Assembly (NCBI RefSeq): GCF_023016525.1
Contig: NZ_JALKCG010000001.1
Location: 558,001 to 622,000 of the forward strand
DNA length: 64,000 nt
Source of the DNA: Ancylobacter koreensis
GTDB lineage: Bacteria > Pseudomonadota > Alphaproteobacteria > Rhizobiales > Xanthobacteraceae
Direction: 5' to 3'
Position numbers and translations under genes: made by a program. Shown piece by piece: positions 52,279-62,146 of this stretch. The notes under the pieces were generated by a model, which did not search any database, was not told the origin of the DNA, and worked only from the letters and a program-made list of their open reading frames with translations. Position 1 is the first letter of the stretch. Each line of letters opens with the position of its first letter.

Positions 52279-52734
52279 TCAGATACGTCGGCCAAGAATA
52301 AGGCCGACCAGTGCGGCGCCGGCGGCGATGGCGATGACGCTGGAGGCGCTGGCCGGTGGGGCCGCGCCGGGGACGCTTCCCGGCGGCACGCCGAGCCCCG
52401 CCGCCGGCGTGACGGCGGGCGGCGCGACGGGCGCCGCCGCCGCCGCATAGGCGCCGAAGGAACGCGCCGGCCGGCGGCGCGCGCGCAGCAGCGCGCAGAG
52501 AAGGAAGATGAGCCCGATCAGCAGGGTAAAGGCCGCGATGACAAGCGCCGCCGTCACCGGGTCGTAGCGCGCGGCCAGCATCAGGAACGCGCCGACGAGG
52601 AAGGCGAGCAGCGACACGCCGACCAGAATCGCGCCGATGCCGAACAGCAGTGCCGTCACCGCCGCCCGGCGCGCGGCATGGCGTACGACGTGGCGCAGCT
52701 CGGCGCCGAAAAGGGCCAGCAGGAGGCGGAACAT
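52279..52734 (-). CDS. Phage-holin-like (DUF1469) membrane protein
   Basis: 151 residues from ATG 52734, overlapping the DUF883 stop (TGATG). N-terminal amphipathic stretch FRLLLALFGAELRHVVRHAARRAA, two adjacent helices ALLFGIGAILVGVSLLAFLVGAFLML and AALVIAAFTLLIGLIFLLCALL, a Pro/Ala linker, and a third C-terminal helix VIAIAAGAALVGLILG. The 'holin' name comes from similarity only; there are no phage genes here, and the pair with DUF883 is a normal chromosomal envelope-stress-type pair (YqjE-YqjD). Confidence 0.8.
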   Translation of the reverse strand: MFRLLLALFGAELRHVVRHAARRAAVTALLFGIGAILVGVSLLAFLVGAFLMLAARYDPVTAALVIAAFTLLIGLIFLLCALLRARRRPARSFGAYAAAAAPVAPPAVTPAAGLGVPPGSVPGAAPPASASSVIAIAAGAALVGLILGRRI

Positions 52735-53081
52735 CAACGTCCCCGCGTCAGCAGGCCGAACACGAAGCCGACGCCGAGCGCGGCGAGCACCGCGCCGTAG
52801 GGGTTACGCTCGATGGCCGCGCCGACATCCCCGCCGAGCGCCTGGGCGCGGCCCTTGGCGTCCTCATAGACGGCATAACCCTCGTCGGCGAGATTGGCGG
52901 CGGCCGCCTCGGCCCGCGCCTTGCCCGCCCGTACCCGGCTGGCGACCGCCTCGGCGGCGGATTCGCCTTCCGCCTTGGCGATGGACGCGAGCGTCTCGGT
53001 CAGCTTGGCGACATCGGCCCGCAGCGTGGCGAGGTCGTCGGAGAGCTTGGCGAAGTCTTCCTGGGCGTTCGGCTGGGCCAT
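52734..53081 (-). CDS. DUF883 / YqjD-ElaB family membrane-anchored protein
   Basis: 115 residues: a long heptad-patterned helix DFAKLSDDLATLRADVAKLTETLASIAKAEGESAAEAV, an Ala-rich second helix, and a C-terminal membrane anchor YGAVLAALGVGFVFGLLTRGR after the conserved IERNPYGAV. In E. coli the family tethers ribosomes to the inner membrane in stationary phase. First gene of the pair with the DUF1469 protein; ATG 53081 has GGAGCA upstream. Confidence 0.88.
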   Translation of the reverse strand: MAQPNAQEDFAKLSDDLATLRADVAKLTETLASIAKAEGESAAEAVASRVRAGKARAEAAAANLADEGYAVYEDAKGRAQALGGDVGAAIERNPYGAVLAALGVGFVFGLLTRGR

Positions 53082-53165
53082 GTCGGGTGCTCCTGAAACG
53101 GGCGAGGTGACGGTCGTCTTTCAACGCGGACGCCGTTACCGAAGTTCCGTGAGCTTAAGCGGTAT

Positions 53166-53903
53166 TCAGAGCCGCCGGAACTCGTAATATCCCGGCCGCC
53201 GCCCCTCGCGCAGCGCCTTCGCCTCGTAGCGCGTTCCCGGCCAGCCGTCCCACGGCAGGCGCCAGTCGTCGGCGCGCGTGGCGGTCCATTCGAAACGCGG
53301 ATCGGTCAGCAGAAGCCGCAGCGTCCATGCCGCGTAGTGCTCGATGTCGGTGGCGAAGCGGAAATGCCCGCCCGGCGCCAGCAGGCGGGCGAAGCGCTCG
53401 ATATTGTCCGGCCGCACGAAGCGGCGCTTCCAGTGGCGGCGTTTGGGCCAGGGGTCGGGATAGAGCAGGTCGATGCGCTCCAGCGAGGCGTCGGGCAGGC
53501 GGTCGAGCAGCGGCACCACGTCGTCGCCATAGAGCCGGACATTGCTCAGCCCGCGTGCGGCCAGCGCCGAGGTGGCGCTGGCGATGCCGTTCACGAAGGC
53601 TTCCGCGCCGATATAGCCGATATCCGGGTGCCGGCCGGCCTCATGCACCAGATGCTCGCCGCCGCCGAAGCCGATCTCCAGTCGCACGGAGGCCACGGGA
53701 TGCGGGAACAGCGCCGCGAGCGGGCGCGCGCCAAGCGCATCGAGGGGGATGGCGAGCTGGGGCAGGTCCCGAACGAGATGGGCCTCCTGCCCGGCGCGCA
53801 GCTTCTTGCCCTTGCGCCGGCCATAGAAGGCGGCGCTGCGCGGGTCGCGCGTCGTGCCAGGCTCGGCCGGCTCGGGAGCGTCGGGAAGATCGTCGGCGGT
53901 CAT
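53166..53903 (-). CDS. trmB: tRNA (guanine(46)-N7)-methyltransferase
   Basis: m7G46 methylation in the tRNA variable loop. 245 residues: RLEIGFGGGEHLVHEAGRHPDIGYIGAEAFVNG is the SAM-binding region and LLYPDPWPKRRHWKRRFVRPDNIERFARLL is the TrmB signature. N-terminal FYGRRKGKKLRAGQ is a basic RNA-binding extension. It ends the minus-strand metK-trmB pair, 95 bases after metK. Confidence 0.96.
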   Translation of the reverse strand: MTADDLPDAPEPAEPGTTRDPRSAAFYGRRKGKKLRAGQEAHLVRDLPQLAIPLDALGARPLAALFPHPVASVRLEIGFGGGEHLVHEAGRHPDIGYIGAEAFVNGIASATSALAARGLSNVRLYGDDVVPLLDRLPDASLERIDLLYPDPWPKRRHWKRRFVRPDNIERFARLLAPGGHFRFATDIEHYAAWTLRLLLTDPRFEWTATRADDWRLPWDGWPGTRYEAKALREGRRPGYYEFRRL

Positions 53904-53998
53904 GCGGCACTCGAAACGGAACGGGGCAGGCCTTGCAGCCCGCCCCGCATAATCACACTGCCCCCCCAGCGCAATGCCGGCGGGCGGGACGCCCCGCC

Positions 53999-55189
53999 TC
54001 AGAACGCCGACCGGAGGGCATCGACGAGGTCGGTGCGCTCCCAGGAGAAGCCGCCATCAGCGTCCGGCACGCGGCCGAAATGGCCATAGGCGGAGGAGCG
54101 CGCATAGATCGGCTTGTTGAGGTCGAGATGCTCGCGGATGCCGCGCGGGCGCAGGTTCATCACCTCGCGCAGCACGGTCTCCAGCTTGGCTTCCTCCACC
54201 TTGCCGGTGCCGTAGAGGTCGACATAGACCGCCAGCGGGTCCGACACGCCGATGGCGTAGGCCAGCTGGATGGTGCAGCGGTCGGCGAGATCGGCGGCAA
54301 CCACGTTCTTGGCGAGGTAGCGCGCGGCATAGGCGGCCGAGCGGTCGACCTTGGTCGGGTCCTTGCCGGAGAAGGCGCCGCCGCCATGCGGGGCCGCGCC
54401 GCCATAGGTGTCGACGATGATCTTGCGGCCGGTGAGGCCGGTGTCGCCGTCCGGCCCGCCGATGACGAACTTGCCGGTCGGGTTGACGTGCCATTCGGTG
54501 GCCGGCGTCACCCAGCTCTCCGGCAGCGCCTGCCGGATATAGGGTTCGACGATGGCGCGCACGTCGGCGGAGGACAGGTCGGGGTCGAGATGCTGGGTGG
54601 AGAGCACAATCTGCGTGACCTCGACCGGCTGGCCGCCCTCGTAGCGCACCGTGACCTGACTTTTGGCATCCGGCCCCAGCATCCCGGCCGCGCCGGAATG
54701 GCGGGCATCGGCGAGGATCTTGAGGATCTTGTGCGCGTAGTAGATCGGCGCGGGCATCAGCTCCGGAGTCTCGCGGCAGGCATAGCCGAACATGATGCCC
54801 TGGTCGCCCGCGCCCTCGTCCTTGTTGGAGCTGGAATCGACGCCCTGCGCGATATCGACCGACTGCGCGTGCAGCAGCACGTCGACCTGCGCCTTCTGCC
54901 AGTGGAAGCCGTCCTGCTCGTAGCCGATCTGCTTGATGGCGCCGCGCGCCAGCTCGGTGATCAGCTCATGGGTGATCTGTTCCGGGCCGCGGGTCTCGCC
55001 GGCGATCACCACCCGGTTGGTGGTGGCCAGCGTTTCCGCCGCCACGCGCAGGTTGGACGGATCCCAGCCATGCTGCGGGCCGAGCCGGAAGAAGGCGTCG
55101 ACGATCTCGTCGGAGATGCGGTCGCAGACCTTGTCCGGATGGCCTTCGGAGACGGATTCGCTGGTGAAGAGATAGGCTTGGCGGGACAC
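53999..55189 (-). CDS. metK: S-adenosylmethionine synthetase (GTG start)
   Basis: Makes SAM from methionine and ATP. GTG 55189 lies 7 bases after GAGGAG and gives [33 protein letters not shown], the family N-terminus; 396 residues. Further signatures are [13 protein letters not shown] (the ATP-binding hexapeptide region), [33 protein letters not shown] and the C-terminal YGHFGR. An XRE-type regulator gene precedes it, as in many Hyphomicrobiales. I looked for a SAM riboswitch in the short 5' region and did not see one. Confidence 0.97.
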   Translation of the reverse strand: MSRQAYLFTSESVSEGHPDKVCDRISDEIVDAFFRLGPQHGWDPSNLRVAAETLATTNRVVIAGETRGPEQITHELITELARGAIKQIGYEQDGFHWQKAQVDVLLHAQSVDIAQGVDSSSNKDEGAGDQGIMFGYACRETPELMPAPIYYAHKILKILADARHSGAAGMLGPDAKSQVTVRYEGGQPVEVTQIVLSTQHLDPDLSSADVRAIVEPYIRQALPESWVTPATEWHVNPTGKFVIGGPDGDTGLTGRKIIVDTYGGAAPHGGGAFSGKDPTKVDRSAAYAARYLAKNVVAADLADRCTIQLAYAIGVSDPLAVYVDLYGTGKVEEAKLETVLREVMNLRPRGIREHLDLNKPIYARSSAYGHFGRVPDADGGFSWERTDLVDALRSAF

Positions 55190-55277
55190 GCGTCGGCTCC
55201 TCGATTCTCGCAGGCGCATGAGCGGCGCCCGGCCGCGCATCTTTTGCAACTGCGTCCGGGCCGGTCAAGGATTTAAC

Positions 55278-55310
55278 GGCGGAATCGTTCGGAAAAAAGA
55301 ACGATCCGCC
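55278..55310 (-). other. Stable hairpin between the XRE gene and metK
   Basis: Arms GGCGGATCGTTC / GAACGAT-T-CCGCC (one unpaired base, minus-strand reading) with an 8-base loop containing six T's, 10 bases after the XRE stop. The T's are in the loop and not after the stem, so it is not a standard terminator. It may separate XRE from metK or control metK mRNA. Confidence 0.55.
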
Positions 55311-55320
55311 GACCTCCCGC

Positions 55321-55731
55321 CTAGCTGGCGGGGGCCTCCTCGGCGAGCGCTTCCACGAGGTCGACGATTCGCCGGCGCACCTTGACGTCCGCGATCTTCA
55401 GGAAGGCGCGGGTGAGGGCGAGGCCTTCGGAGGAGGCGAGAAAGTCGGAGACATAGGCCGGCGAGGCATCTTCGGCGAAGCCGCCGGCCGGGCCGTTGAG
55501 ATTGGGCGCGCCGTCGAAGAAGAAAGATACCGGAACGGCCAGCACCTGCGAGATATGCTGCAGCCGGCTCGCGCCTATACGGTTCGTCCCTTTTTCGTAT
55601 TTCTGTATCTGCTGGAAGGTGATACCGAGACTTTCGCCCAGCTTCTCCTGGCTCATGCCAATCATCATGCGTCGCATGCGGACCCGGCTGCCTACATGCT
55701 TGTCGATTGGATTGGGCGACTTCTTGGTCAT
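55321..55731 (-). CDS. XRE-family transcriptional regulator
   Basis: 136 residues. Helix-turn-helix at residues about 14-68: GSRVRMRRMMIGMSQEKLGESLGITFQQIQKYEKGTNRIGASRLQHISQVLAVPVSFFFDG. The C-terminal part (FLASSEGLALTRAFLKIADVKVRRRIVDLVEALA) is the conserved dimer region of this short alphaproteobacterial family. It is found between lnt and metK in many Hyphomicrobiales. Its target is not shown by sequence; metK is an obvious candidate by position. Confidence 0.92.
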   Translation of the reverse strand: MTKKSPNPIDKHVGSRVRMRRMMIGMSQEKLGESLGITFQQIQKYEKGTNRIGASRLQHISQVLAVPVSFFFDGAPNLNGPAGGFAEDASPAYVSDFLASSEGLALTRAFLKIADVKVRRRIVDLVEALAEEAPAS

Positions 55732-55752
55732 CGGCTTCCCCAGACTGCGAAC

Positions 55753-55785
55753 AAAAAAATACCTCCCTCCCCCGATCAGGAGGAG
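55753..55785 (-). terminator. Terminator after lnt, just before the XRE start codon
   Basis: On the minus strand CTCTCCTCC pairs with GGAGGGAG (8 bp with one bulge), followed by TA and seven T's (55759-55753). It lies between the lnt stop (55831) and the XRE ATG (55731), leaving only about 20 bases before the start. Either the XRE promoter lies upstream and reads through it (attenuation), or the XRE message starts very close to its ATG. Confidence 0.5.
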
Positions 55786-55830
55786 AGAAGCAGCGCCCGA
55801 GCCCGGCAGCAGTCTAGGGCAAAGCCGGTG

Positions 55831-57444
55831 CTATCGTCGATCAATTACAGCGTGCATATCTCGCCGGTGCAGCATAAACGCCACCATTGCGGCGCAAAAT
55901 AGCAAGATCCAAGGTATTTTATTGCCATAACTGGCATATATCGTTGTGGGCAGTGCCTCCGGCAGTGCTCCGTCGAGCACGCCGCGTGCACCCAGAGGTA
56001 GCATTCCGATGATCCGCCCGAGCGGATCGACGATGGCGGAAATACCGTTATTGGTGACGCGGATCAGCGGCAGTCCCTGCTCCACCGCACGCAGGCGCGC
56101 CTGCTCGAAATGCTGGTAGGGGCCGGGCGTGAGGCCGAACCACGCATCGTTGGACACGTTGAGCAGGAAGCCGGGGCGCGCCGCGCCGCCCGTCGCGGCA
56201 GGCATGATCTCGTCCGGGAAGATCGCCTCGTAGCAGATCAGCGGCACGGCCGGCGGCAGGCCGGGGATGGCGAGCAGGCTGCGCTCGCGCGCCGAGGCGA
56301 ACCCGCCACGCTGGCGGGTGAGCGCCTCCAGCCCGAGCGTCTCGAGCGTTTCCTGAAACGGCAGGTATTCGCCGAAAGGAACGAGGTGCACCTTGTCGGC
56401 ATTGCCCACGGCGGTCGCGGTCGAATCGAAGACCCGCAGGCTGTTGAACACGTCGGGCCGCGCCCGTCCCGCCACCGGCTCGGCGCGGGCGGCGCCCGTC
56501 ACCAGCACCGTGCCCGGCGGCAGCAGCGCGGCGAGCCGGCTCAGCGCCTCGGGCTCGCGGTCGACGAAGAAGGGAAAGGCCGATTCCGGCCAGAACAGAT
56601 GGGTGACGCCGGCGAGCCCGCCCTGGCTTTCGCTGGTCTCGATGTAGCGGTCCATCACCGTGCGGCGGGCGTCGTAGCGGAACTTCTGGTCCTGCGCGAG
56701 GTCCGGCTGCATCAGGCGCAGACGGGCGCCGGGCACGGTGCCGATCTCGGTGCTGGCGAGACGGTACTGGCCCCAGCCCCACAGGCCGGCGAGCACGGCC
56801 ACGGCAAGAATCAGCGGGCCGTAGCGTCGTGCGGCCGGCATGGGATCGAACAGTGCCGCCGGGCTCGCCAGCGCCGCCAGCGTCAGCGCGCACAGACCCG
56901 GCATGCCGATCACCGAGGCCGCCTGTGCAAAGCGCAGATCGGTGGCGAGCGCGTAGCCGAAATCGTTCCAGGGGAAGCCGGTCAGCAGCGTGCCGCGCAG
57001 CCACTCGCTCAAGGTGAGGGCGAGAGCGAGGACGAGAATCCGCGCCGGCCCCGGCGACCAGAGAAGCCGCGCCAGCGCGCAGCCCAGCCCGGTATAGAGC
57101 GCGAGATAGGCCGGCAGGCCGATCACCGCGAAGGGCATCAGCCACAGGAAGGCATCGGCCTGGACGAGGAAGGCCATGCCGATCCACCACAGGCCGGCGA
57201 CGAAATAGCCCATGCCGAACAGCCAGCCGGTCGTGAAGGCCGCGAGTGCGGCGCGGCGCGGCGGCAGCGCTCGGCTGGCATCGATGAGAAAGACCAGCGC
57301 CGGCAGGGTGAGCGCCAGCACCGGCCACAGGTCGAAGGGCGGCAAGGCGAGCGCGGACAGCGCACCGGCGAGGAGCGCGGCGAGGGCGCGCCAGCGCGCC
57401 GGCGCCTGCCGCAGGGGGACGGGATTCAGCATGCCCGCCCGCAT
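55831..57444 (-). CDS. lnt: Apolipoprotein N-acyltransferase
   Basis: Last step of lipoprotein maturation in the inner membrane. 537 residues; about six N-terminal membrane helices (from ALAALLAGALSALALPPFDLWPVLALTLPALVFLI) and one at the C-terminus (PWILLFCAAMVAFML), with a nitrilase domain between. Glu-Lys-Cys triad: Glu in FWPESAFPF, Lys in DKVHLVPFGEYLPF, Cys in LICYEAIFPDE. GMGYFVAGLWWIG is a family motif. An ATG at 57444 or MLNPVPLRQ at 57432 may start it. The 3' end is unusually AT-rich for this genome and may hold the XRE promoter. Confidence 0.95.
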   Translation of the reverse strand: MRAGMLNPVPLRQAPARWRALAALLAGALSALALPPFDLWPVLALTLPALVFLIDASRALPPRRAALAAFTTGWLFGMGYFVAGLWWIGMAFLVQADAFLWLMPFAVIGLPAYLALYTGLGCALARLLWSPGPARILVLALALTLSEWLRGTLLTGFPWNDFGYALATDLRFAQAASVIGMPGLCALTLAALASPAALFDPMPAARRYGPLILAVAVLAGLWGWGQYRLASTEIGTVPGARLRLMQPDLAQDQKFRYDARRTVMDRYIETSESQGGLAGVTHLFWPESAFPFFVDREPEALSRLAALLPPGTVLVTGAARAEPVAGRARPDVFNSLRVFDSTATAVGNADKVHLVPFGEYLPFQETLETLGLEALTRQRGGFASARERSLLAIPGLPPAVPLICYEAIFPDEIMPAATGGAARPGFLLNVSNDAWFGLTPGPYQHFEQARLRAVEQGLPLIRVTNNGISAIVDPLGRIIGMLPLGARGVLDGALPEALPTTIYASYGNKIPWILLFCAAMVAFMLHRRDMHAVIDRR

Positions 57445-57501
57445 CCGGCAGCGCGCGCCGGCCCGCCCCAGTCTGGCGGCATTGGCTCAGGCCGGATCGG
57501 T

Positions 57502-58767
57502 TCAGGCGGCATCTGAGCCGTGCGCCCGCCCGGGATGAGCCTTGTCGCGGGCCTGTTCGGCAGGCGGCGGCAGGCTGCTGCCGGCCGGCCGTTCGGCCGA
57601 GTGTCGCTCGCCCCCGTCCGGTTTGCCGGTCTCCCGCTTGCCCGTTTCCGCCCGGCCGGCGTCCTCGCCGCGCCCGGGAGTGAGGCGCAGGCGCTTCACC
57701 CGGCGCGGATCGGCGTCGAGCACCTCGATCTCGAAATTGCCCGGGCCGAGCACGATTTCGCCGCGCACCGGCACCCGGCCGGCGAGCGTGACCAGCAGGC
57801 CGCCCAGCGTGTCGACCTCCTCGGCCTCCTCGCCGAGCGCGAAGGCGGGGTCGACGATCTCGGCGACGTCCTCGAGGCCGGCGCGGGCGTCGGCGATGAA
57901 GCTGCCGTCGGCCTGCCGGGCGATGGAGGGCGTCTCGTCCTCGTCGTGCTCGTCCTCGATGTCGCCGACGATCTCCTCGACGAGGTCCTCCATCGAGACG
58001 ATGCCGTCCGTGCCGCCATATTCGTCGATGACGAGTGCCAGATGGATGCGGCTCGCCTGCATGCTCGCCAGCAGCTCGATGGACGGCATGGAGGGCGGCA
58101 CGAAGAGCAGGCGGCGGATCAGCTTGGCCGCGCTCAGCGGCATGCCGAGATCGATGGCCTTGAGGTTGAAGGCGGGCACCGGCTTGACGGTCCGGCCTTC
58201 GCGGCCTTCGCCCGACGACGGCTCGGGCGTTCCGGGGAACGTGCCGGCGGCGCGCGCGGCGCCGGGGCGCTGGGTCATCGCCCGCTGGGTGAGATGGGTG
58301 ACGAGGTCGCGGATGTGGACCATGCCGACCGGATCGTCGAGCGTGTCGTCATAGACCACGAGGCGGGAATGGCCGGCCTCGGCGAAAACGGTGAGCAGTT
58401 CGCCCAGCGAAATGTCCTTCTGCACCGCGACGATATCGGCGCGCGGCACCATCAGGTCGCCGATCCTCAGCTCGCGCAGCTCAAGGATGCCCTTGAGCAT
58501 CGAACGCTCGGTGGCGGTCAGGTCCGCACCGGCTTCCGTCCCGGCGGAGGAGAGCACTTCGGCGAGATCGCTGCGCAGCGATCCGCTGGTTCGCCAGCCG
58601 CCGACCAGGGCGCGCAGGCGGTCGAAGATGCCGGCGCGCGGCTCGCTGGCGCGCGCGTCGGCCGTGCTTCGCTGCCCGGCGCTCGACGAACTGCCGCCCG
58701 AAGCGGCACCGGAGGAGTCCTCGCCGCCGCCGGCGGAGGAGGACGGGGATGAAACTGGGTCGGACAT
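57502..58767 (-). CDS. CBS-domain transporter-associated protein (CorC/HlyC family)
   Basis: 421 residues from ATG 58767 (GAAGAAGAG upstream). A Ser/Gly-rich N-terminus leads to the paired CBS domains with VPRADIVAVQKDISLGELLTVFAEAGHSRLVVYDDTLDDPVGMVHIRDL and FVPPSMPSIELLASMQASRIHLALVIDEYGGTDGIVSMEDLVEEIVGDIEDEHDE. The C-terminal CorC_HlyC domain is VDTLGGLLVTLAGRVPVRGEIV. A long charged tail follows. It lacks the DUF21 membrane part, so it is CorC-like and probably acts with an Mg/Co transporter or LMWPc protein. Conserved partner of ybeY and lnt. Confidence 0.92.
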   Translation of the reverse strand: MSDPVSSPSSSAGGGEDSSGAASGGSSSSAGQRSTADARASEPRAGIFDRLRALVGGWRTSGSLRSDLAEVLSSAGTEAGADLTATERSMLKGILELRELRIGDLMVPRADIVAVQKDISLGELLTVFAEAGHSRLVVYDDTLDDPVGMVHIRDLVTHLTQRAMTQRPGAARAAGTFPGTPEPSSGEGREGRTVKPVPAFNLKAIDLGMPLSAAKLIRRLLFVPPSMPSIELLASMQASRIHLALVIDEYGGTDGIVSMEDLVEEIVGDIEDEHDEDETPSIARQADGSFIADARAGLEDVAEIVDPAFALGEEAEEVDTLGGLLVTLAGRVPVRGEIVLGPGNFEIEVLDADPRRVKRLRLTPGRGEDAGRAETGKRETGKPDGGERHSAERPAGSSLPPPAEQARDKAHPGRAHGSDAA

Positions 58768-58774
58768 CTCTTCT

Positions 58775-59296
58775 TCAGTCAGGTTGCGGAACAGGTTCGG
58801 TTTCGGAATAGGGGTCGGGCACGCCCAGACCCGCGAGGACGTGGCGTTCCATCGCCTCCATCTCCTCGGCCTCCTCGGCGACCTCGTGGTCGTAGCCGAG
58901 AAGATGCAGCGTACCATGGACGGCGAGATGCGCGAGGTGGTCGGCCAGCGCCTTGCCCTCCTCGCGCGCCTCGCGTTCCAGCGTGCCGAAGGCGATGGCG
59001 ATGTCGCCGAGATGGGGGTCGCCCCCGGCGCGCGCCATCTCGGGGGTGGGAAAGGACAGCACGTTGGTCGCGTAGTCCTTGCCGCGCCAGTCGCGGTTCA
59101 GCGCGCGGATGGCGTCGTCGTCGGTGAGCTTCACCGCGATCTCGGCGCCCTCGATGTCGATCTCGTACTCTTCCAGCGCCCCGGCGCAGGCGGCGAGGAC
59201 GGCGCGCGCGACGAGGCCGGCGGCGTCGGGCACGCCCTCCCAGGGGCCGGCCTCGACGAGCACGTCGACCTCGACGGTACTGGGGCCGTCGCTCAT
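58775..59296 (-). CDS. ybeY: Endoribonuclease YbeY
   Basis: Single-strand RNase for 16S rRNA 3'-end maturation and ribosome quality control. ATG 59296 overlaps the phoH stop; 173 residues. The zinc motif HLAVHGTLHLLGYDHEVAEEAEEME shows H-x3-H-x5-H. LNRDWRGKDYATNVLSFP is the second signature. It lies between phoH and corC in the universally conserved order. Confidence 0.97.
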   Translation of the reverse strand: MSDGPSTVEVDVLVEAGPWEGVPDAAGLVARAVLAACAGALEEYEIDIEGAEIAVKLTDDDAIRALNRDWRGKDYATNVLSFPTPEMARAGGDPHLGDIAIAFGTLEREAREEGKALADHLAHLAVHGTLHLLGYDHEVAEEAEEMEAMERHVLAGLGVPDPYSETEPVPQPD

Positions 59297-60450
59297 CGCG
59301 GCGGCGCTCCCGCGCCCGCCTCGCCCTCGCGGGCGCGGGCGGCGGCCGCAGCCTTGTTGTCGTAGGCGGCGACGATGCGCCCGACCAGCTCGTGGCGCAC
59401 CACGTCGGCGGCGTTGAAGTGGCACACCTCGACGCCTTCGACGTTCTTCAGCAGCCCGACCGCCTCGGCCAGCCCCGAGGTCTGGCCCGGCGGCAGGTCG
59501 ATCTGGCTGGGATCGCCGGTGATGATCATGTGCGAGTTCTCGCCCAGGCGGGTGAGGAACATCTTCATCTGCATCGAGGTGGTGTTCTGCGCCTCGTCGA
59601 GGATGACGCAGGCATTGGCCAGCGTGCGCCCGCGCATGAAGGCGAGCGGGGCGATCTCGATCTCGCCGGAGGTCATGGCGCGCTCGACGAAGGCGCGGTC
59701 CATCAGGTCGTGCAGCGCGTCGTAGATCGGGCGCAGATAGGGGTCGACCTTCTCCTTCATGTCGCCGGGCAGGAAGCCGAGCCGCTCGCCCGCTTCCACC
59801 GCCGGGCGCGAGAGGATGATGCGGTCGACGACGCGGCGCTCCAGCAGGTGCACGGCATAGGCGACCGCCAGCCAGGTCTTGCCGGTGCCGGCCGGGCCGA
59901 CGCCGAACACCAGCGTCTGGCGCTTGAGCGCGCGGATATAGGCGTCCTGCGCGGCGGTGCGCGCGCGCACCGGGCGCCGGCGCAGCTGGATCTCGTCGAA
60001 GCTCTGCTTCTTGGTCGCGGCGTCGAACTCGAACAGGATTCCCTGTGCGGCGGCCTCGCGCAGCACGCCCTCGACATCGCCGGGCAGCAGTTCGCCACCC
60101 TTCTTCAGCCGGGCGTAAAGCGTCTCAAGCACATGGCGGGCCTGTTCGCAGGCCTCACGCGGGCCTTCCAGCGTGACATGGTTGCCGCGCTGCTCGGCGA
60201 CGATTTCGAGGCGGCGCTCGATGGTGGCGAGGTTCTGCCCGTAATGGCCGAAGAGCTGGCTAGCGAGCCGGTTGTCGTCGAAGGCGAGCACGATCTGCCC
60301 GGCCTCGTCGTCGGTCTCGATCCAGCGCACGGCGGGCGGCCGGCTGGCGGGCGCGGAGCCCTGGGCGGGGGGGCGGGATCCGGCGGGCGAACCCGCACGG
60401 GCGGCAACCAAGGCACGTTCCGTATCAGATCCACCTCGACGCACGCTCAC
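59293..60450 (-). CDS. PhoH-like ATPase
   Basis: 385 residues. N-terminal KH-like region ([30 protein letters not shown]), then P-loop [20 protein letters not shown] and Walker [13 protein letters not shown], with [26 protein letters not shown]. This is the PhoL (YbeZ) type that pairs with YbeY in ribosome maturation; the name phoH from E. coli phosphate starvation may mislead. ATG overlaps the miaB stop (ATGA). Confidence 0.95.
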   Translation of the reverse strand: MSVRRGGSDTERALVAARAGSPAGSRPPAQGSAPASRPPAVRWIETDDEAGQIVLAFDDNRLASQLFGHYGQNLATIERRLEIVAEQRGNHVTLEGPREACEQARHVLETLYARLKKGGELLPGDVEGVLREAAAQGILFEFDAATKKQSFDEIQLRRRPVRARTAAQDAYIRALKRQTLVFGVGPAGTGKTWLAVAYAVHLLERRVVDRIILSRPAVEAGERLGFLPGDMKEKVDPYLRPIYDALHDLMDRAFVERAMTSGEIEIAPLAFMRGRTLANACVILDEAQNTTSMQMKMFLTRLGENSHMIITGDPSQIDLPPGQTSGLAEAVGLLKNVEGVEVCHFNAADVVRHELVGRIVAAYDNKAAAAARAREGEAGAGAPPR

Positions 60451-61883
60451 GCCTCCAGTTTCTCGCCAACAATCTCGTCCTGCCCGATCAAACGCGATTC
60501 GCCCGCCGGGCGCGCGGAGAAAAACTCCCCGTCCAGTATGTCGCCCGCAAGACTCTTGGTGCTCACCTCGCGGATCTCAACCCGCGCCAGCGTGCCAATG
60601 GCCTCCTTGGGGGCCTCGACCACCACCGACTGGAGATAGGGCGAGCGGCCGATGAGCTGGCCCGGGAAGCGTCCGGGCTTCTCCAGCAATATGTCGAAGC
60701 GCTTGCCCCGGCAGGCTTCGTCGAAGGCCGCCTTCTGCCGGTCGAGCAGCGCCTGCAGCGCGTGGATGCGGGCTGATTTCACGTCTTCGGGAAGCTGCGC
60801 CTCAAGGCTGGCCGCCGGTGTGCCGGGGCGCGGCGAATATTTGAACGAGAAGGCCGAGGCGAAGCCGACCTTCGCCACGAGGTCCAGCGTGTCGGCGAAA
60901 TCCTCGTCGGTCTCGCCGGGGAAGCCGACGATGAAGTCCGAGGAGAAGGCGGTGTCCGGCCGGGCGGCGCGCACGCGCTCGACGATGTCGAAGAACAGCT
61001 CGCGGTCGTGCCGGCGGTTCATCGCGGCGAGGATGCGGTTGGAGCCCGACTGCACCGGCAGGTGCAGATAGGGCATGAGCGCGGGCATGTCGCGATGGGC
61101 GGCGATCAACTCGTCGTCCATGTCGCGGGGATGGCTGGTGGTGTAGCGCACGCGGGCGATACCCGGCACCTGCGCCACCCGGCGCACCAGCTCGGCGAGG
61201 TTGGCGGCACCCCCGGTCGAATCGATGCCGTGATAGGCATTGACGTTCTGGCCGATCAGCGTGACCTCGCGCACCCCGCCCTCGGCGAGGCGGATCACCT
61301 CGTCGAGGATCTTGGCGAGCGGGCGCGACACCTCGGCGCCGCGCGTATAGGGCACGACGCAGAAGGTGCAGAACTTGTCGCAGCCTTCCTGCACCGTGAC
61401 GAAGGCAGTGGGTCCGCGCCTGGCGATGGCGGCCGGCGTCGGGGCCGGCAGGAAGTCGAACTTGTCCTCGAGCGGGAACTCGGTCTCGACGATGCCGGCG
61501 CGACGGTTCGAGCCGCGCGCCTCAGCCTGCGCGATCAGCTCAGGCAACTTGTGATAGCTCTGCGGGCCGACCACGAGGTCAACCGCGCGGGCGCGCTTGA
61601 TGATCTCGGCGCCTTCCGCCTGCGCCACGCAGCCGGCGACGGCGATCATCTGCCGGCGGCCGGCCTCCTCCTGTGCCTTCTTCAGCCGGCCGAGCTCGGA
61701 ATAGACCTTCTCGGCGGCCTTCTCGCGGATATGGCAGGTGTTGAGGATGACGAGATCGGCGTCGTCCGGAGTCTCGGTCTCGACATAGCCTTCCCTGGCC
61801 AGCGTGTCCGTCATGCGCTGGGCGTCATAGACGTTCATCTGGCAGCCGAAGGAGCGGACGTAAAGCTTGCGCGGTTCACTCAT
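60447..61883 (-). CDS. miaB: tRNA-2-methylthio-N6-dimethylallyladenosine synthase
   Basis: Radical-SAM methylthiotransferase acting on i6A37 of tRNA. 478 residues. The auxiliary 4Fe-4S site has Cys in [23 protein letters not shown] and [10 protein letters not shown]. The radical-SAM triad is [27 protein letters not shown] and [11 protein letters not shown] are family motifs, and a C-terminal TRAM domain ends in [18 protein letters not shown]. First gene of the coupled miaB-phoH-ybeY-corC set. Confidence 0.97.
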   Translation of the reverse strand: MSEPRKLYVRSFGCQMNVYDAQRMTDTLAREGYVETETPDDADLVILNTCHIREKAAEKVYSELGRLKKAQEEAGRRQMIAVAGCVAQAEGAEIIKRARAVDLVVGPQSYHKLPELIAQAEARGSNRRAGIVETEFPLEDKFDFLPAPTPAAIARRGPTAFVTVQEGCDKFCTFCVVPYTRGAEVSRPLAKILDEVIRLAEGGVREVTLIGQNVNAYHGIDSTGGAANLAELVRRVAQVPGIARVRYTTSHPRDMDDELIAAHRDMPALMPYLHLPVQSGSNRILAAMNRRHDRELFFDIVERVRAARPDTAFSSDFIVGFPGETDEDFADTLDLVAKVGFASAFSFKYSPRPGTPAASLEAQLPEDVKSARIHALQALLDRQKAAFDEACRGKRFDILLEKPGRFPGQLIGRSPYLQSVVVEAPKEAIGTLARVEIREVSTKSLAGDILDGEFFSARPAGESRLIGQDEIVGEKLEA

Positions 61884-62115
61884 TGCGTGTCGATCGACCC
61901 GGCCATGGCCTCGCTACGCGAGGCGCGGCCCATTCCCTTCGAAATCCGGGCGCGAGCCATCTGCGCCCCATGACAGGCGCCCCCGCATATCGCCGCTCGT
62001 TCGCAGGTCGAGATCGTCTATGTCTCCACGGATGACACCTGTGGCCTGTGTAGCCGGATTCCCGCCAAAAGGGAATGCGGCGAGGGGCGGCGCAGGTGCG
62101 GGACGCTCACCCTTT

Positions 62116-62135
62116 CCTCTCCCGCCGGGGAGAGG
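62116..62135. other. Hairpin in the plsC-miaB spacer
   Basis: CCTCTCCC and GGGAGAGG arms (8 bp, 4-base loop) 12 bases after the plsC stop, within the 263-base plsC-miaB gap (61884-62146). No T-run. The rest of the gap contains no gene I can support. It may be a Rho-independent-like stop or mRNA end for plsC. Confidence 0.45.
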
Positions 62136-62146
62136 GGCCCCCGAGT

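Noticed and set aside
52279..52734. Phage remnant because of a holin-like protein
   Set aside because: No other phage genes, normal composition, and the pairing with DUF883 is a standard chromosomal arrangement.
55190..55320. SAM-responsive riboswitch before metK
   Set aside because: The 130-base region shows one hairpin but not the SAM-II or SAM/SAH layout that I know; a model search could overturn this.
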